Assembly: GCA_018296165.2 (NCBI GenBank)
Contig: JACKQL020000014.1
Coordinates: forward strand, 434,001-498,000
Source of the DNA: Termitomyces sp. T153
Lineage: Eukaryota; Basidiomycota; Agaricomycetes; Agaricales; Lyophyllaceae
Length of the DNA: 64,000 nt
Reading direction: 5' to 3'
The position numbers and the translations under genes were made by a program. Shown here piece after piece: positions 43,869 through 54,740 of the stretch. Under the pieces are notes generated by a model. That model worked only from the letters and a program-made list of their open reading frames with translations. It searched no databases and was not told where the DNA came from. How positions within the stretch are numbered: the stretch's first letter is position 1; each line of letters begins with the position of its first letter.

Positions 43869-46621
43869 ATGCCGAGTTTCTTCACGCGCGTTCGGGACTT
43901 ACCCTTGTCCTGGCCAAGGCGAGGAGCTCAGTTTCGAACAGGCACTGACAGTCCACTATTCGATCGCGAAAAATTCACCCATCAAATCAATGGAAAGATC
44001 CATCCGGACCTCAATTCTCTGCTTGGGCAAGAAAATCACGATGTCGTCTATGCTATTCCAGATGATCCATTTACTTCAAACGCGGTATACATACCGCCTC
44101 CAGAAAGTCCGCATATTACCTCCTTAACGCCCAGTACTCGAGGGCGCTCTCGTGACACCAGTGTACTGACCACTGGTAAAAACTGTCCCGCAGCCGGTGT
44201 AATTGTACTTACCATGTCCCATTGCAGCGGACTTGACGGAGAACGACATCAAAAAACCTGACCAGTCCGTATCGAATTCAACTGCTTCTAATATTACCGG
44301 ACATAACGCGTCTGGAGAGACTTTTGGTCCGCGACGCTTGGCTCATCGCGGTCCAAAGAAAGCGTCAAAAGCACCAACAACCCCGGGTTCAGAGGATGCG
44401 CAGACCAATTCAGAAAGGACTACCCCCCAATCGACATCTGACCAATCGCATAGTGGGCGTAGCCGCGGCAATACTGTGTCTTCTTCAAATACTTTTGGTG
44501 TTCCTTCACCAAAGCTCACTCCAATCAAGCGTCGCAAACCATCAGGATCAGACACTGAGCTACCGCCTCTACCACCGCTTGACCATCCTGCATTCAAGAC
44601 AGCCACGACCAATCGAAACACATCTCTTGTAAATCGGAATGTTATTGTAATGTCTCCCTTTGAGCCTGATGAAATGGGTCGATCCAAAGTCACACGTCAC
44701 TCACATTCCCTTCCTTCTCTTTCTCACCTCAATAGAGCTCCGTCAGACCCCAATAGAAAACGCACAAGGACACAATCGCAAAGCAAAAGATATCACTTTT
44801 TCTCTGAAGCCAAGTCAAGTACACCTCTTTCACGACGTCGAACACATAAACGGTCGCACAGCAATGTTAGTCAGAGTAGCAGCAGGAGAGCAAGTGCCGA
44901 ATTTAGCGCCGAACAGGCGTCCTCAGTAAGCCATGGAAACGGGTTAGGCAGCAGTTGGGAGGTACAAGTATCGCGAGAAATGGTAAGAATGGCTTTCGAA
45001 CAAGGTCTAGGATGGTCGGAGAAACAAGTTGCCGGCGGCGCCGGGACTGCAACCCAATCGGATCAGACACGAAACCGCGTGGGTAATTTCTTACTTTTCC
45101 ATTCTCCTTGTAAACGCTCACCGCCTCTATAACCTCCTAATTTCTGTTTCTTTTTTTTCCCTTCTGGGTCAACAGAATCGTTCACAGTATCAACCTGCTG
45201 GCACGACGGCTCTAGGATCCCCATTTTTATTCCAAGGTTTGTCGCCGACGTCTTATCCATCGTTGATCGACACGTGCAGTCCTGACCTTCGTCTCCAAGT
45301 CGCCCACACGCACCACACACCTGCGAAACACTGCAGCTCGACTTTAGGACCCCTTTATCAAGATACTTTTGGATTTAGCAGTCGAAAAAACACACGATCA
45401 GCCATGTCGAAGGAAGACTCCTTATCACCTGCAGCCAAGTCACATTCTTCGGAACGCTCTCGTACCTCGTCACCTCCCTCAAAACTCAATACAGTCATCT
45501 TCACTAGTTCTGCTGTACCCTCGACATCCTATCTCGCCCCTCCATCACTATCCTTCACCGCTGCTACCCCTGAGGCATCCCCTGTATCCACTTTCATCCG
45601 CTCTGCTTCATTTACCTCTCCTCCAGAACCTTCTAGCTCAGTCCTACGCGTGCCTTCGAATTCGAGCGTGCATGCAGAGAGGCCATCTTCTCAAGGAAAA
45701 AGAAAGGCCGACGAAGCTGGCGTGGGAGGGAGCGGAACACCACCAAAAGAAGCAAAAGAGCCCAGGGCCACTTTTGCCGTTGAACCCCGACGTAAGATTT
45801 CCCATTCAACCTTTCAAATTTTCAAGCTTAATGACACTATCAATTAGGCCATCGTGCCTCAGCAAATTCAAACGCGACAAGCAATGCACCCTCTTCGTAC
45901 CACCGCAAACGAGCCCGTCTGTCCGCATCGCAAGAATCGCGTCCGGTATCCCTCGCGTCTAGCGACCATCAGCAAAGCCAAACTAAAAATCAGAACGCGT
46001 CCACCACTGGCTCATGGTCCAGCAAGATGAGCAAGAACAGCGGATTTGTCGCCTCGCATCATACCTCGAGCCCGCGCCCCATCCCAATCGCGTATCATGC
46101 CCCACAGCGGGTGTCGTCACGGCGCAGCATCTCGCAAGCTTCCATTCCCATATCCGCCCTGATCTCTCCACACGCGCCCTCGGTCGCCCCGTCTACGACG
46201 TTCCACATGCGCGACCCTCGCAAGCCTGCGCCCATTCAGAGTACGCCTTGGTCGCTCTCTTTGCCGGCGGGCACGGCGGAGCCTGGTGAGGGCTGGCATG
46301 GGTGGATAGACCGCGGAGGCAGCCCGTTGCATGCGTGGCTGTTCTTTGTGGGGTTTGTACTGTTCCCGTTGTGGTGGATCGCATCACTCGTGACTATACC
46401 CAAGACGCGGACCCTCGATGGACAGGAGAAGGGTGTTGTTATGATTGATGACCCTCAGGTAGAACACGGTGCGTTTTTTTTCCCCAAAAAGCATCGAGAA
46501 ACACGTCATTTATGGTTTTGTTGTAGATGCAAAATCGTGGCGTGTACGTTGTCGTGTTATGGCTGTGATCTCGTTCTTCACGTATGTTCCTTTTGTCGTC
46601 TGTGTTGCTGTCTTCGCCTAG
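43869..46621 (+). CDS. Serine-rich membrane protein, unknown function
   Basis: Five exons (43869-44196, 44228-45078, 45176-45791, 45848-46468, 46527-46621) join in exact frame to give 836 residues. The first 680 residues are dominated by Ser, Thr, Pro and Arg with basic patches (KRRKPSGSDTELPPLPPLD, RRRTHKRSHSNVSQSSSRRA) and are probably disordered and phosphorylated. Near the C-terminus GWHGWIDRGGSPLHAWLFFV starts a hydrophobic segment (FFVGFVLFPLWWIASLVTI), and a second follows after the last splice (VISFFTYVPFVVCVAVFA). A two-helix C-terminal anchor with the long tail in the cytosol is a reasonable model. I do not recognise a named family. The frame is intact, and donor GTGGGT at 45,079 is chosen over the next GT because it keeps phase. 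Confidence 0.75.
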
Positions 46622-47213
46622 CACACCTCACGTGGGACTTGCACATTACCCCTTACCCCTATTCTCTCGGCACGACTGTTGCACGTCTTGTGTCCATTAC
46701 GTCCCATCACACGCTTCCAATCAGTTGCCTGTATCATTACATGATGAACCTATCCCTCGCATCGCGAACATTGATACACATAAAGTTGTGTATGTATATA
46801 TCCACTGTCACTCTTTTTTCATTACGCTCCTTTTTGTTATGACATGTCTTCCGTTACGTTAGATGTTGTCGCGTACTGTTTGTAGTTCTTTTATGTGTTC
46901 AATATCAGTCATGTTGTACATCAATCGTGAATGGGTCCCTGCGCTGTTTGTTTTTTGGTCACAAAGGAACTAGATTGCACGACAAGGTATTGGGATATAC
47001 GTAATTACATATCTTTTATTAGCCACAAAGATGTTTATGCCTTACCTATAGGATAGTATGCAGGTTTGCTTATGAGCAAAACCAACGTCTAGCTCTTGCG
47101 AATCACGATGATCCTCGTTCTCCTTCGAAAGCATTGAAGCCGATAGCAATCTGAAAGCCAGAAAAATAGATGATGTGGATAGCCTGTTTATTCATGATAT
47201 TCTTTTTGAGTGT
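46622..47213. other. Intergenic between convergent genes
   Basis: Spacer between the serine-rich gene and the O-fucosyltransferase-like gene. It probably holds both 3' UTRs. Nothing else was recognised. Confidence 0.5.
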
Positions 47214-48969
47214 TCACCAGAAACGGATACTGATAAACTCCTTGCCATCGACAAGCCGTCGATGGTTGATATTGCTCGTAAATGATGACCACTATATGCC
47301 GATCAGATTTTTTTTGAAAAGAAAGCATCTGCGATGTCACTCACCCCATTCCCAACAAACACTGCAGCCTTGCGTGCAATCTCCATATCAATCGCCATGT
47401 TCGTGTCGACGCCCTCACTGTCCAACTCAAGATCATTACTCGTGACGATCGTATTCCACCCATCCTTGTGTAACGCCGCCTTGAGCTTCTCCATCCACTC
47501 ACCCTTCTCGTTCGTCAGCAAATACATGATATCGAGCGTCCGCCGTCGGCCAGGCGAAGCCTTGACATAGTCATCGCGCGAATTCCGGGCCTTCTTTATT
47601 ATCGTGTCAGAATCAGGCAGACACCTCTCCGCGTGCGCGGCGAAGTACTCCGTACTGTTCCATGGGATATTCGGGTCCATGATAAAGCGGTCGGGAAGCT
47701 TGGGAAGTTGATTCCAGCTGTAGAACGTGGAGTTCCAGTACGCGAGGTGTGTACAGGCGCCTTTGAAGTCTCCTCGTCTGATGTGCATGGATAGCATGCG
47801 GGCGTAGGGGTCTGCGCTCACTGGGTATGCTGGACGGGGGCCGCGAGGCACGAAGAGGTATTCGTTGCGCTTGACTGCAGCACCGACGATAGGGGACGTC
47901 GTGAGTAGGCGGGATGTGGGGGACGTGGAGAATGAGTCCCAGAGTGAGAGCACGCGGTCAGAGCCCCACAACCACAGGTCGAAGGTCTGTGGGAAGTTGT
48001 CTTCGCCAGACGCCTGGACCTCGATGCAGAGTTCTGGAGCGTCAAGCAGGAGTTTGGCCCAGTGGTCGAAGATCTCGGTGCCTTGCTTCCATGCGAGGGA
48101 GGGTTTGATGTCACCTGTGTAGATGATGCGACGTTCGTGGCTTGGGCAGACTTTTTCGAAGTAGTTTGAGGAGACGGAACGAGGGGCGTTGTCGCTGTCG
48201 TCAAATGGCTGTCCGACGACAGTGCCGCCGATGAGTGCACCGAGCGGGGTGTGTGGTGGGTTCTGTAAACGCTGACTTTCGGGCCATGGGTAGTATTCGG
48301 GTTTCCAGATGTAGTCTTGGAAGACGTAGGCGCGTTTTGAAGCGTATGCGAGATGGGCATTCATCAAACTGTAAACGCTGGCATCAAATTCTATACGAGG
48401 ACTCTATGAGACGAACTTACACCTCGTTAAGGACATTATTCCACCCAAGCATGGCAATTTGGTTTGAAAACTTGACGTAACGCCCAGTTTTTCCCTCCGG
48501 AAAGGGAAGATCAAGGTCATGTTGCGGCAAGTTGTCTTCCCACTTGCGCAGGCTCTCATACGTTGGGGGTTTGACCTTAGGCTGGGACACGGTTTCGTCA
48601 TATATCTGAGGTAGTTCTGGGGCAGTTCCGATGAACCGGCGGTAGGTTGTAGTTGGAGTAGAAAGGAGCAGAAGGAAGACGAAGCCAACAACGAAGCCGA
48701 TGATAAACTTGAACTTGTGTCGTGCGAACGTCGCCTTTGCTGAGTGCCTGGAGACCCTCTCGATAAGTAGAAATTAGAGAGTGATTCCTTTTGCACTTAC
48801 ATGGCGGCGACCTGACAGCTGTGTGGTACTCGACGCCCGTCTGATGTTTTCCCGGCTGATTGTTTTAGAAAGTCATCTTCTTTGATCCTATCAGTTCGTC
48901 ACTACAAAGCATTACTTACTGTACTTGGAAGTTTTCAATTATTACAGGGCCACAACTATTGAAAGACAT
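47214..48969 (-). CDS. O-fucosyltransferase-like type II membrane protein
   Basis: Five exons on the minus strand. Exon 1 starts at 48969 (MSFNSCGPVIIENFQVQ) and splices to IKEDDFLKQ, then to VSRHSAKATFARHKFKF. A single membrane anchor IIGFVVGFVFLLLLS lies near residues 63-78, giving a Golgi-type topology. The lumenal domain starts at GRYVKFSNQIAMLGWNNVLN, then HLAYASKRAYVFQDYIW, and has SMHIRRGDF, a basic motif typical of GDP-fucose-type transferases, and FVGNGWSSFTSN near the end. The last intron (47,292-47,344) must be removed: read through, the frame stops early, while splicing gives a conserved C-terminus LVDGKEFISIRFW. Likely a glycosyltransferase of the secretory pathway; donor and acceptor unknown. 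Confidence 0.78.
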
Positions 48970-49425
48970 GCATGCAGGGATGACTTTAAATATTCAAACT
49001 TGCGCTGCCAAACTTGATTTGGTCACGTTCGTTGACAATCATTTCTGCTTTCAAATGGCTCTAGCTTCCGTTCTTACTTGCTAGCACTGAACGTCGAACG
49101 TCTATGCCATCCTATCCTGCATCTCACCGACCTGACACACAGACTTGAGCTTTTCTGATCAATCATTAGCTGATTTGAGCAACATAGTTTTCCAAGGACA
49201 TCCTTTGTATGCTCTTTTGTATGCAATGCTCTTGCTGACAAGTGTCGCACATACTGAATGCTACTTACCTCCTTTTTACACATGTATCACATGAAAAGAG
49301 AACAAGCCCCTATTACCTCAGCACCAATTGCAAAAACGCATAAATTCACCTGCTTTCTGGGCCATCGAACCCCAATCACAACAAACAAACCAATTCGCAA
49401 ACCACCATCATCTTGACACTTAAAT
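48970..49425. other. Intergenic between divergent genes
   Basis: 456 bp upstream of both the O-fucosyltransferase-like gene and the two-repeat gene. No element was recognised. Confidence 0.4.
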
Positions 49426-50004
49426 ATGACCACCTGCGCTAACCAACCCAATACTCATCCTTCCTCTCCCTCCTCGGCCCCATCCACCGAGCACGAAGGT
49501 ACGCAAATCCAGCCCTGCACACTTCCCGAGCACTGTGGCGTTCCTTCCTCCGTACACGCCGCACACCCTAATTCTGGTGGGCAGCCCAAAGGGCACATTG
49601 AGCCCACCGCGGGGATGCTCCCGCGCAGAGTCCGTGGCGTGCGTATCGTGTCCAGACCCATTCTTGAACTCATCCGTATTCATCCTCACCTAAACCTCTC
49701 CGAGTTCCAAAGCGCTAACGGCGCTGGATTCTTCGTCCCTGCGAAACGCTCGCGTAGGCGTATACCTGTCCGCTCGTGCACGCTTAATGAGCGTCGGGGT
49801 GTTACTCTTTTTATTCGTTTTGCACCCCCAAATTATGGTGGGCAGCCTCAAGGGCATCTGCAGCCCACTGTGGGGAATCTCCCCCGCAGATGTAAAGCGG
49901 CTGTTGTGCCTCGGGTACAATTTGCGCTAGATACTGCTACGAGCCCTGACGATACAAAGAGCAAGAGACTCTTTGCGTCTGAGGAGTCGAAAGTGGCACT
50001 TTAA
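49426..50004 (+). CDS. Small protein with two 45-residue repeats, unknown
   Basis: Intronless frame of 192 residues. Residues about 31-75 and 118-162 are imperfect copies sharing C-T-L-x-E-x-x-G-V, A-x-P-N-x-G-G-Q-P-x-G-H, P-T-x-G-x-L-P-R-R. They are joined by a 42-residue linker (PILELIRIHPHLNLSEFQSA). The N-terminus is Ser/Pro-rich and the C-terminus is polar; there is no signal peptide or membrane segment. The repeats conserve Cys, His, Gly and paired Arg, which suggests a small folded or nucleic-acid-binding unit, but this is inference. CpG content is normal and the repeats differ at third positions, as expected for a maintained gene. No known family recognised. Confidence 0.6.
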   Translation: MTTCANQPNTHPSSPSSAPSTEHEGTQIQPCTLPEHCGVPSSVHAAHPNSGGQPKGHIEPTAGMLPRRVRGVRIVSRPILELIRIHPHLNLSEFQSANGAGFFVPAKRSRRRIPVRSCTLNERRGVTLFIRFAPPNYGGQPQGHLQPTVGNLPRRCKAAVVPRVQFALDTATSPDDTKSKRLFASEESKVAL

Positions 50005-50693
50005 GGGGTTTTGACGTTGATACATCGTCATGTATTCTAATACATTCGTAATTCTATCTTGCTGATTTTCCCTTCTACTTCTGTTCAAAGTTGAGAGATA
50101 TTGTCGTTGTTGAAAAGGGTACATCGAATTTAATTGTGTTGAGAAACTCGAACTCGATAGGTCGAGACCATTAAACTTGCACGTTGTACAAAAAAAAGAA
50201 AATAGAAAAGCTGGAAGAGAATATGCAAGAGCCTCCTATCTTGACTTGATGCATGTTCTACGAGCTTTGGTATATGAGCTGCCTGACAATAAGATCGCGA
50301 AGAAAGGTTGGTCCCTTGACCGTTCACAGGTTGAGAACAAGTAAAGGGACTTTATATGCTATGATCAACCCGAACAGAGTTGAGAGTTCTGGACACTGAA
50401 GCCTAGACACGAGCAGATTAACCTGGGTGGGTATAGATTTTTGGAAGATGAAAGAGTCTTCATGTAAGAATTTGATCAGGCTGGTGTCAAAAGCCCTGGA
50501 TGGATTGTATGAGCTGGTGCGCAATGGTAGGGACGAAGTTTTCAATAGAGCTGTATTTATGCCGAAACTGGCCGAAGGAAAAAAACTAACTGCGAACTGG
50601 CCGCGCATCTTCGATTTCTCGACAAGAACGTGTGCGATCTAGTTTAGAGGCTTCGAAGGACCGTGGAGTCACAGGAGAGGCTTGCTCACCTGA
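50005..50693. other. Intergenic, no gene recognised
   Basis: Downstream of the two-repeat gene. Short frames only (for example 50427-50642 plus). CpG is normal up to about 50.69 kb. Confidence 0.4.
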
Positions 50694-51217
50694 TCCTGTC
50701 ACTTTAATGCATCATTCTGTGTAATTATGGTAAAAATGTAATGCAATATCCTCTGTAAGAATGCATGACACTGATGCATCACTGATGCATTAGGAACTGA
50801 AAAAAAATGCCTTACCTTAGAATTGAACGGGCAACATCCAGAGAGAATACACACATATTATAAGTAGTAACATAACCAATACACTATAATTGACAATTAA
50901 GTTACATTAACATCATGTATATGTGTAGTGTTGAGGTTAGGTTGGTTAGTTTTTTGTTAGGTTGGTTAGTTTGTTAGCATTGTGAGGTTGCTTGCTCCCC
51001 TTAGATAATATGCCCCGTCTCAACTTTTTTGTTAGGACTGTTTGGTCTAATGGTCATTGGTGTTGTTGTAAATTTTTGTGCATGATGATCTGGGTTCAAT
51101 TCCTGTGTAGTGTATTTTTAATGCATCAGTGATGCATCAGTGTCATGCATTCTTACTGAGGATATTGCATTACCTTTTTACTGTAATTACACAGTATGAT
51201 GCACTATAACAACAGGG
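50694..51217. mobile_element. MITE with long inverted repeats and tRNA-like core
   Basis: About 100 bases at the left (from CCTGTCACTTTAATGCATCA) reappear inverted at the right end (reverse complement of 51,111-51,217). They include TGTGTAATTA, GTAATGCAATATCCTC, AGAATGCATGACACTGATGC and repeats of GATGCATCA. The interior holds GGTCTAATGGTCATTGG and GGGTTCAATTCC (51,042-51,100), which resemble tRNA A and B boxes, and a related B-box-like GTTCAATTCT on the opposite strand at about 50,820-50,832. No coding capacity. The target duplication is not clear. Confidence 0.65.
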
Positions 51218-52290
51218 TCAGCTGGCTTGCTGCCTTGAAAACAAACCAGGTCCATGCTGCTTGTACAGTTTTCTTTGGTGCTTTGAGGAGGCCCTCTGTG
51301 GGCAGTAAGTGATTCTGTGAGTTGTATAGAGCACCTAAGCCAGGGACCTCATAAGAGTTTGACTATGACTGCAATTGTTGAGATTATATGGTGATGGGAG
51401 TGTACCACAGCCATCTTTACTCTACTTTCATTGTTCTTTGTCACTCATGTGATCTTACAGACAATTTTCTGTCCTTGGAGGGTTTGTGGTTCTTTATTCT
51501 GAACCTGCAAAGCTCCAGGTGAGTATACTTACTATTAGCTATACTACATACACAATATATTATTCTGAACCTGCAGACCTCCAGGTATCCAAATTGCCAA
51601 GGCAACTTAACCTCTCTTGGTCCTAGTCAGGTTTGTTACCCTTCCCTACGCACATATACCTGCAACAGGTTATGGGCTGGGCAGTGCTGGACAAAAATTT
51701 GAGTCCTAATTCCAGTCCCCAAAGAGATTTTTAGGATTGTTTTTGGATTTTATTTCACTTCCAATATTGATTCCAGATCCATTTTTAGCTTTGATCTTGG
51801 TTTTACTTTTGATTCTATTTTTATTTCATTCCATGTGTCCTCACATGACCACAGCAGATCTGGACCCAACCACTTTATACACTACTGCATAGGACTGCAT
51901 AGGCCTGCAAGGGACTCAACACAGCATGCTAGAAAAGGCAACTATCACAAGGTCACCACTATACTCTATAGAGGATATTACTCAAATCCCAAGCACCTTG
52001 CTTGATGGATGTTTTAGTAGGGAGCCAGCTTGGAATGAGATGTTTGCATGGCATGGAATATTGCTGTGGCATTGTTGGCTCTGTCCCTACTTCTGTATAT
52101 AATAAATGTTGGATGGCTTTGATACTTCCTAACAAATTCACCTAAATCCAAAATTGGCCTGTGAATAATTCCTCATTTCCATGACATCATAATCAAAACT
52201 GTGACCATGATTTGTGAAGCCACTTTAGGTATGGACATCTTTGCTCTTCTGTTTATTCTTTTTGTGACCATGGTTGGTCATCTAGCTGTC
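51218..52290. other. CpG-poor, unassigned
   Basis: TG/CA-rich sequence with no recognised frame. The motif TTATTCTGAACCTGCA..CTCCAGGT occurs twice (about 51,495 and 51,562). It may contain unrecognised upstream parts of the UTP10 pseudogene or another decayed repeat. Confidence 0.4.
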
Positions 52291-54740
52291 ACAGAAGATG
52301 CCTACTCAGTTTTTCAGAGACTTCTGGTTTCTATTGCAACATTTTCTTTGGGGGAGGGTTCATGAGGTCACACAACTCATTATGCTTTACATGGATCATT
52401 ATGCATTGACAGCTAATTCAGTGGTCCCTGCCATGCTTAGTCTCATGAAAGCACTGGCCAGACATGTACCTTCAAGCATGCTTCTACCAGCCTTGATTGA
52501 TCTATAGCCATATTAGAACATCTCTGCCCTGTATTCAAGGTCTTTCTTGAAGCCTTTGATCTTGCCCAGGTATCTTGATCAGATGTAATGAATTTGATTT
52601 ATTGGACAGCATCATACTATCAGAATCTTGTGCAATTGTAGCTTTCCAAGAACCCATTGTTAAATTGGTCAAAGATGCATTCTAACCTCTTTTCCAGTGC
52701 CTCTACAACTGGGTCTTTGTCAACAATGACACCAGTGAACAATGATTGCTATCAATTCTGTCACGACCCGTTCCCCAAAACCCCGCACATCGTCCATCAA
52801 ACCCCCGAACCCCCAAAAGGACCCCAACGCTCCGCCGAACTTCCGCCCATGCCCACGCCTACTTTGGCTAACTCCGACACCTCCCCGGCTAACTCCGACG
52901 GCCCCCTGGCCAACTTCGGTGCCTGCCCCGCAGCCACTGACACTTACCCTGGGCTTCCCAAACCCCAAGAACCACCCCCGCTATTCCTGATCTTCGCCCA
53001 CCCATCATTAACTCGACACCCTGCTTCCTCCGACCTATTCCGGAATATCACGACAACCTCGGAACAACCCGCGATCCCATCAACGTATCAGCGCGGCACG
53101 ATCTTCGATCACAACCGACACCCGCCCACTCCGTCAAGCCCCGCCAAGCCCCGCCGCCACAGCCGACGTACCCCGAAGTCCTCCGGTAGTCAGTATATAA
53201 GTCATCGAGTAGCTCTTCGTACTCCAGTCTTGATATTGCTTAACGTTACCTATGGTCTGATTGCTTCCTTTTTTGTGTTTTGTGTTTGTTTTCGTATCTC
53301 TTTCTCCTTACTCTCAGTTTCCCGGTCTTATCTCAGTCTCCCGGTCTTATCTCAGTCTCCCGGTCTTGTCTCGTCCCCTTTTCGTTATCGTTCTCGTTAT
53401 CGTTTCGTACCTCCACTCGAATCTACTCTTGTTCCATATTGTCTTGTCCGACGCCGTCTCGGTGACGTCGTCTGACCCTTGTGCCCAATTCTTCATCAAC
53501 CCTAACGACCTCACAAACTCCGCGATTATAATTACGAACCCCGACACTCCTTACCAGGTCCGGACCTCACTCTTCGCTCGGTCCCGGACTCCATCAACTC
53601 CAAATGATCTCCCATCAAACCCCGGCTCCGCCCCCATTGATCACACAGCCACCTACTCCCTTGCTTCCGCAAATCTCCCGTACGGCCTTCTGCCTGAACC
53701 CCGCCAAGACCGTCTCATTTCCCCACAATCCGACTTCTCCGGACCTTCCCGGACCTGTCTGGATCACATCTCCCAATTACCCGCGCAAACCACCAGGACC
53801 CAGAACGTCTTCGAGTGTCCGGTCACCAATGCAGGGGAATCACGCCCGCCTAGTAAGGACTCGCCCAGTGCAGCTGCGCCCCTGAGGTCAGCGGACCCTG
53901 ACAAATTCCTCATGGGATTGTTTCTGATACTTCTTTCTGGACAGACACTGCCTCCAAGAAGATCACATTCTGTCATATATACATCACCCTTCTCAATTTC
54001 TTCAAGGCAAGTCCCCCAAAAACTGTCCCTGCCTCCATACTTTAGCTTACCTGAAATTCCCCATCAAGGCATTAATAAACCCTTACATGCCTTTCCTAAT
54101 GACATGCTTTGTCAACACCCTCAAATACTACACATCAGGATCAGCCAACAACCAGGTCTTGTGAGATGGAGTGATCAAGACACTCACAAAGAGCTTTGCC
54201 TGTGATGACAGGGGTATGTACTTCCTTGATTGGTTACCTGTCATCCTTATTCATCCATTCTCACAGCATTCTGGAAAGACAACTGCCTGTACCAATTTGC
54301 TTCTCTGCTGACTCAACAAATCTCCATGTGTGTCAATGTCAAGTCTTTGACAGAAGCCAAGACAGCCCTGCACAACTGCCTTGTTGCATTTGTGGAGTGT
54401 GTCACAGATGACATGCTTCTCAAGTTCATCAACCTCAATGTGCTCATGCACACATGCTCTGAAGATGTCAGGATGTGGGTGCTCATGCTTACATGCTCCA
54501 CAAAGCTCTGGAATGTGCATGGGGTAAACTTTTTGGTCAGTCTGCATTCCTTTCCTTTCCATTCCTTTTCTGCTCCTTGTTGTATCTATGCCCAACTGAC
54601 TGACTGTTTATTTCACCAGGCTTTGCAGCAGAGACATCAACATACATTGGGGAATGTACAGAAGATGAAAATGACTTAGTTGTGAGAGTCCTTTAAGCTG
54701 AAAGATGTAGTGGAAAGTGTAGTGGGGAACATCAATGGGT
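52291..54740 (+). pseudogene. UTP10: UTP10 (HEATR1-like) C-terminal pseudogene, split by a solo LTR
   Basis: The plus strand holds decayed pieces of UTP10, the large HEAT-repeat U3 snoRNP protein of 18S rRNA processing. Segment 1 (52,298-52,560) has SLMKALARHVPSSMLLPALI and KVFLEAFDLA. Segment 2 (52,655-52,758 continuing at 53,904-54,030) has PLFQCLYNWVFVNND and KKITFCHIYITLLNFFKA, the BP28CT region. Segment 3 (54,270-54,530) has AKTALHNCLVAFVECVTDDM and NVLMHTCSEDVRMWVLMLTC. Segment 4 (54,620-54,735) has AETSTYIGECTEDENDLVVR, then KLKDVVESVVGNINGW-like text after a shift. Introns are still present (for example 54,211-54,271 and 54,524-54,619), so it is not a retrocopy. CpG is almost absent except in the inserted LTR. 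Confidence 0.8.
52759..53903 (+). mobile_element. Solo LTR, family B
   Basis: 1145 bp, TGTCACGACCCG...CCCTGACA, flanked by AATTC on both sides (52,754-52,758 and 53,904-53,908). No internal region. It is rich in CG dinucleotides, in sharp contrast to the pseudogene it interrupts, and has the TATA motif GTATATAA at 53,193. It matches 37155-38309 (inverted) and 63149-64000. Confidence 0.92.
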
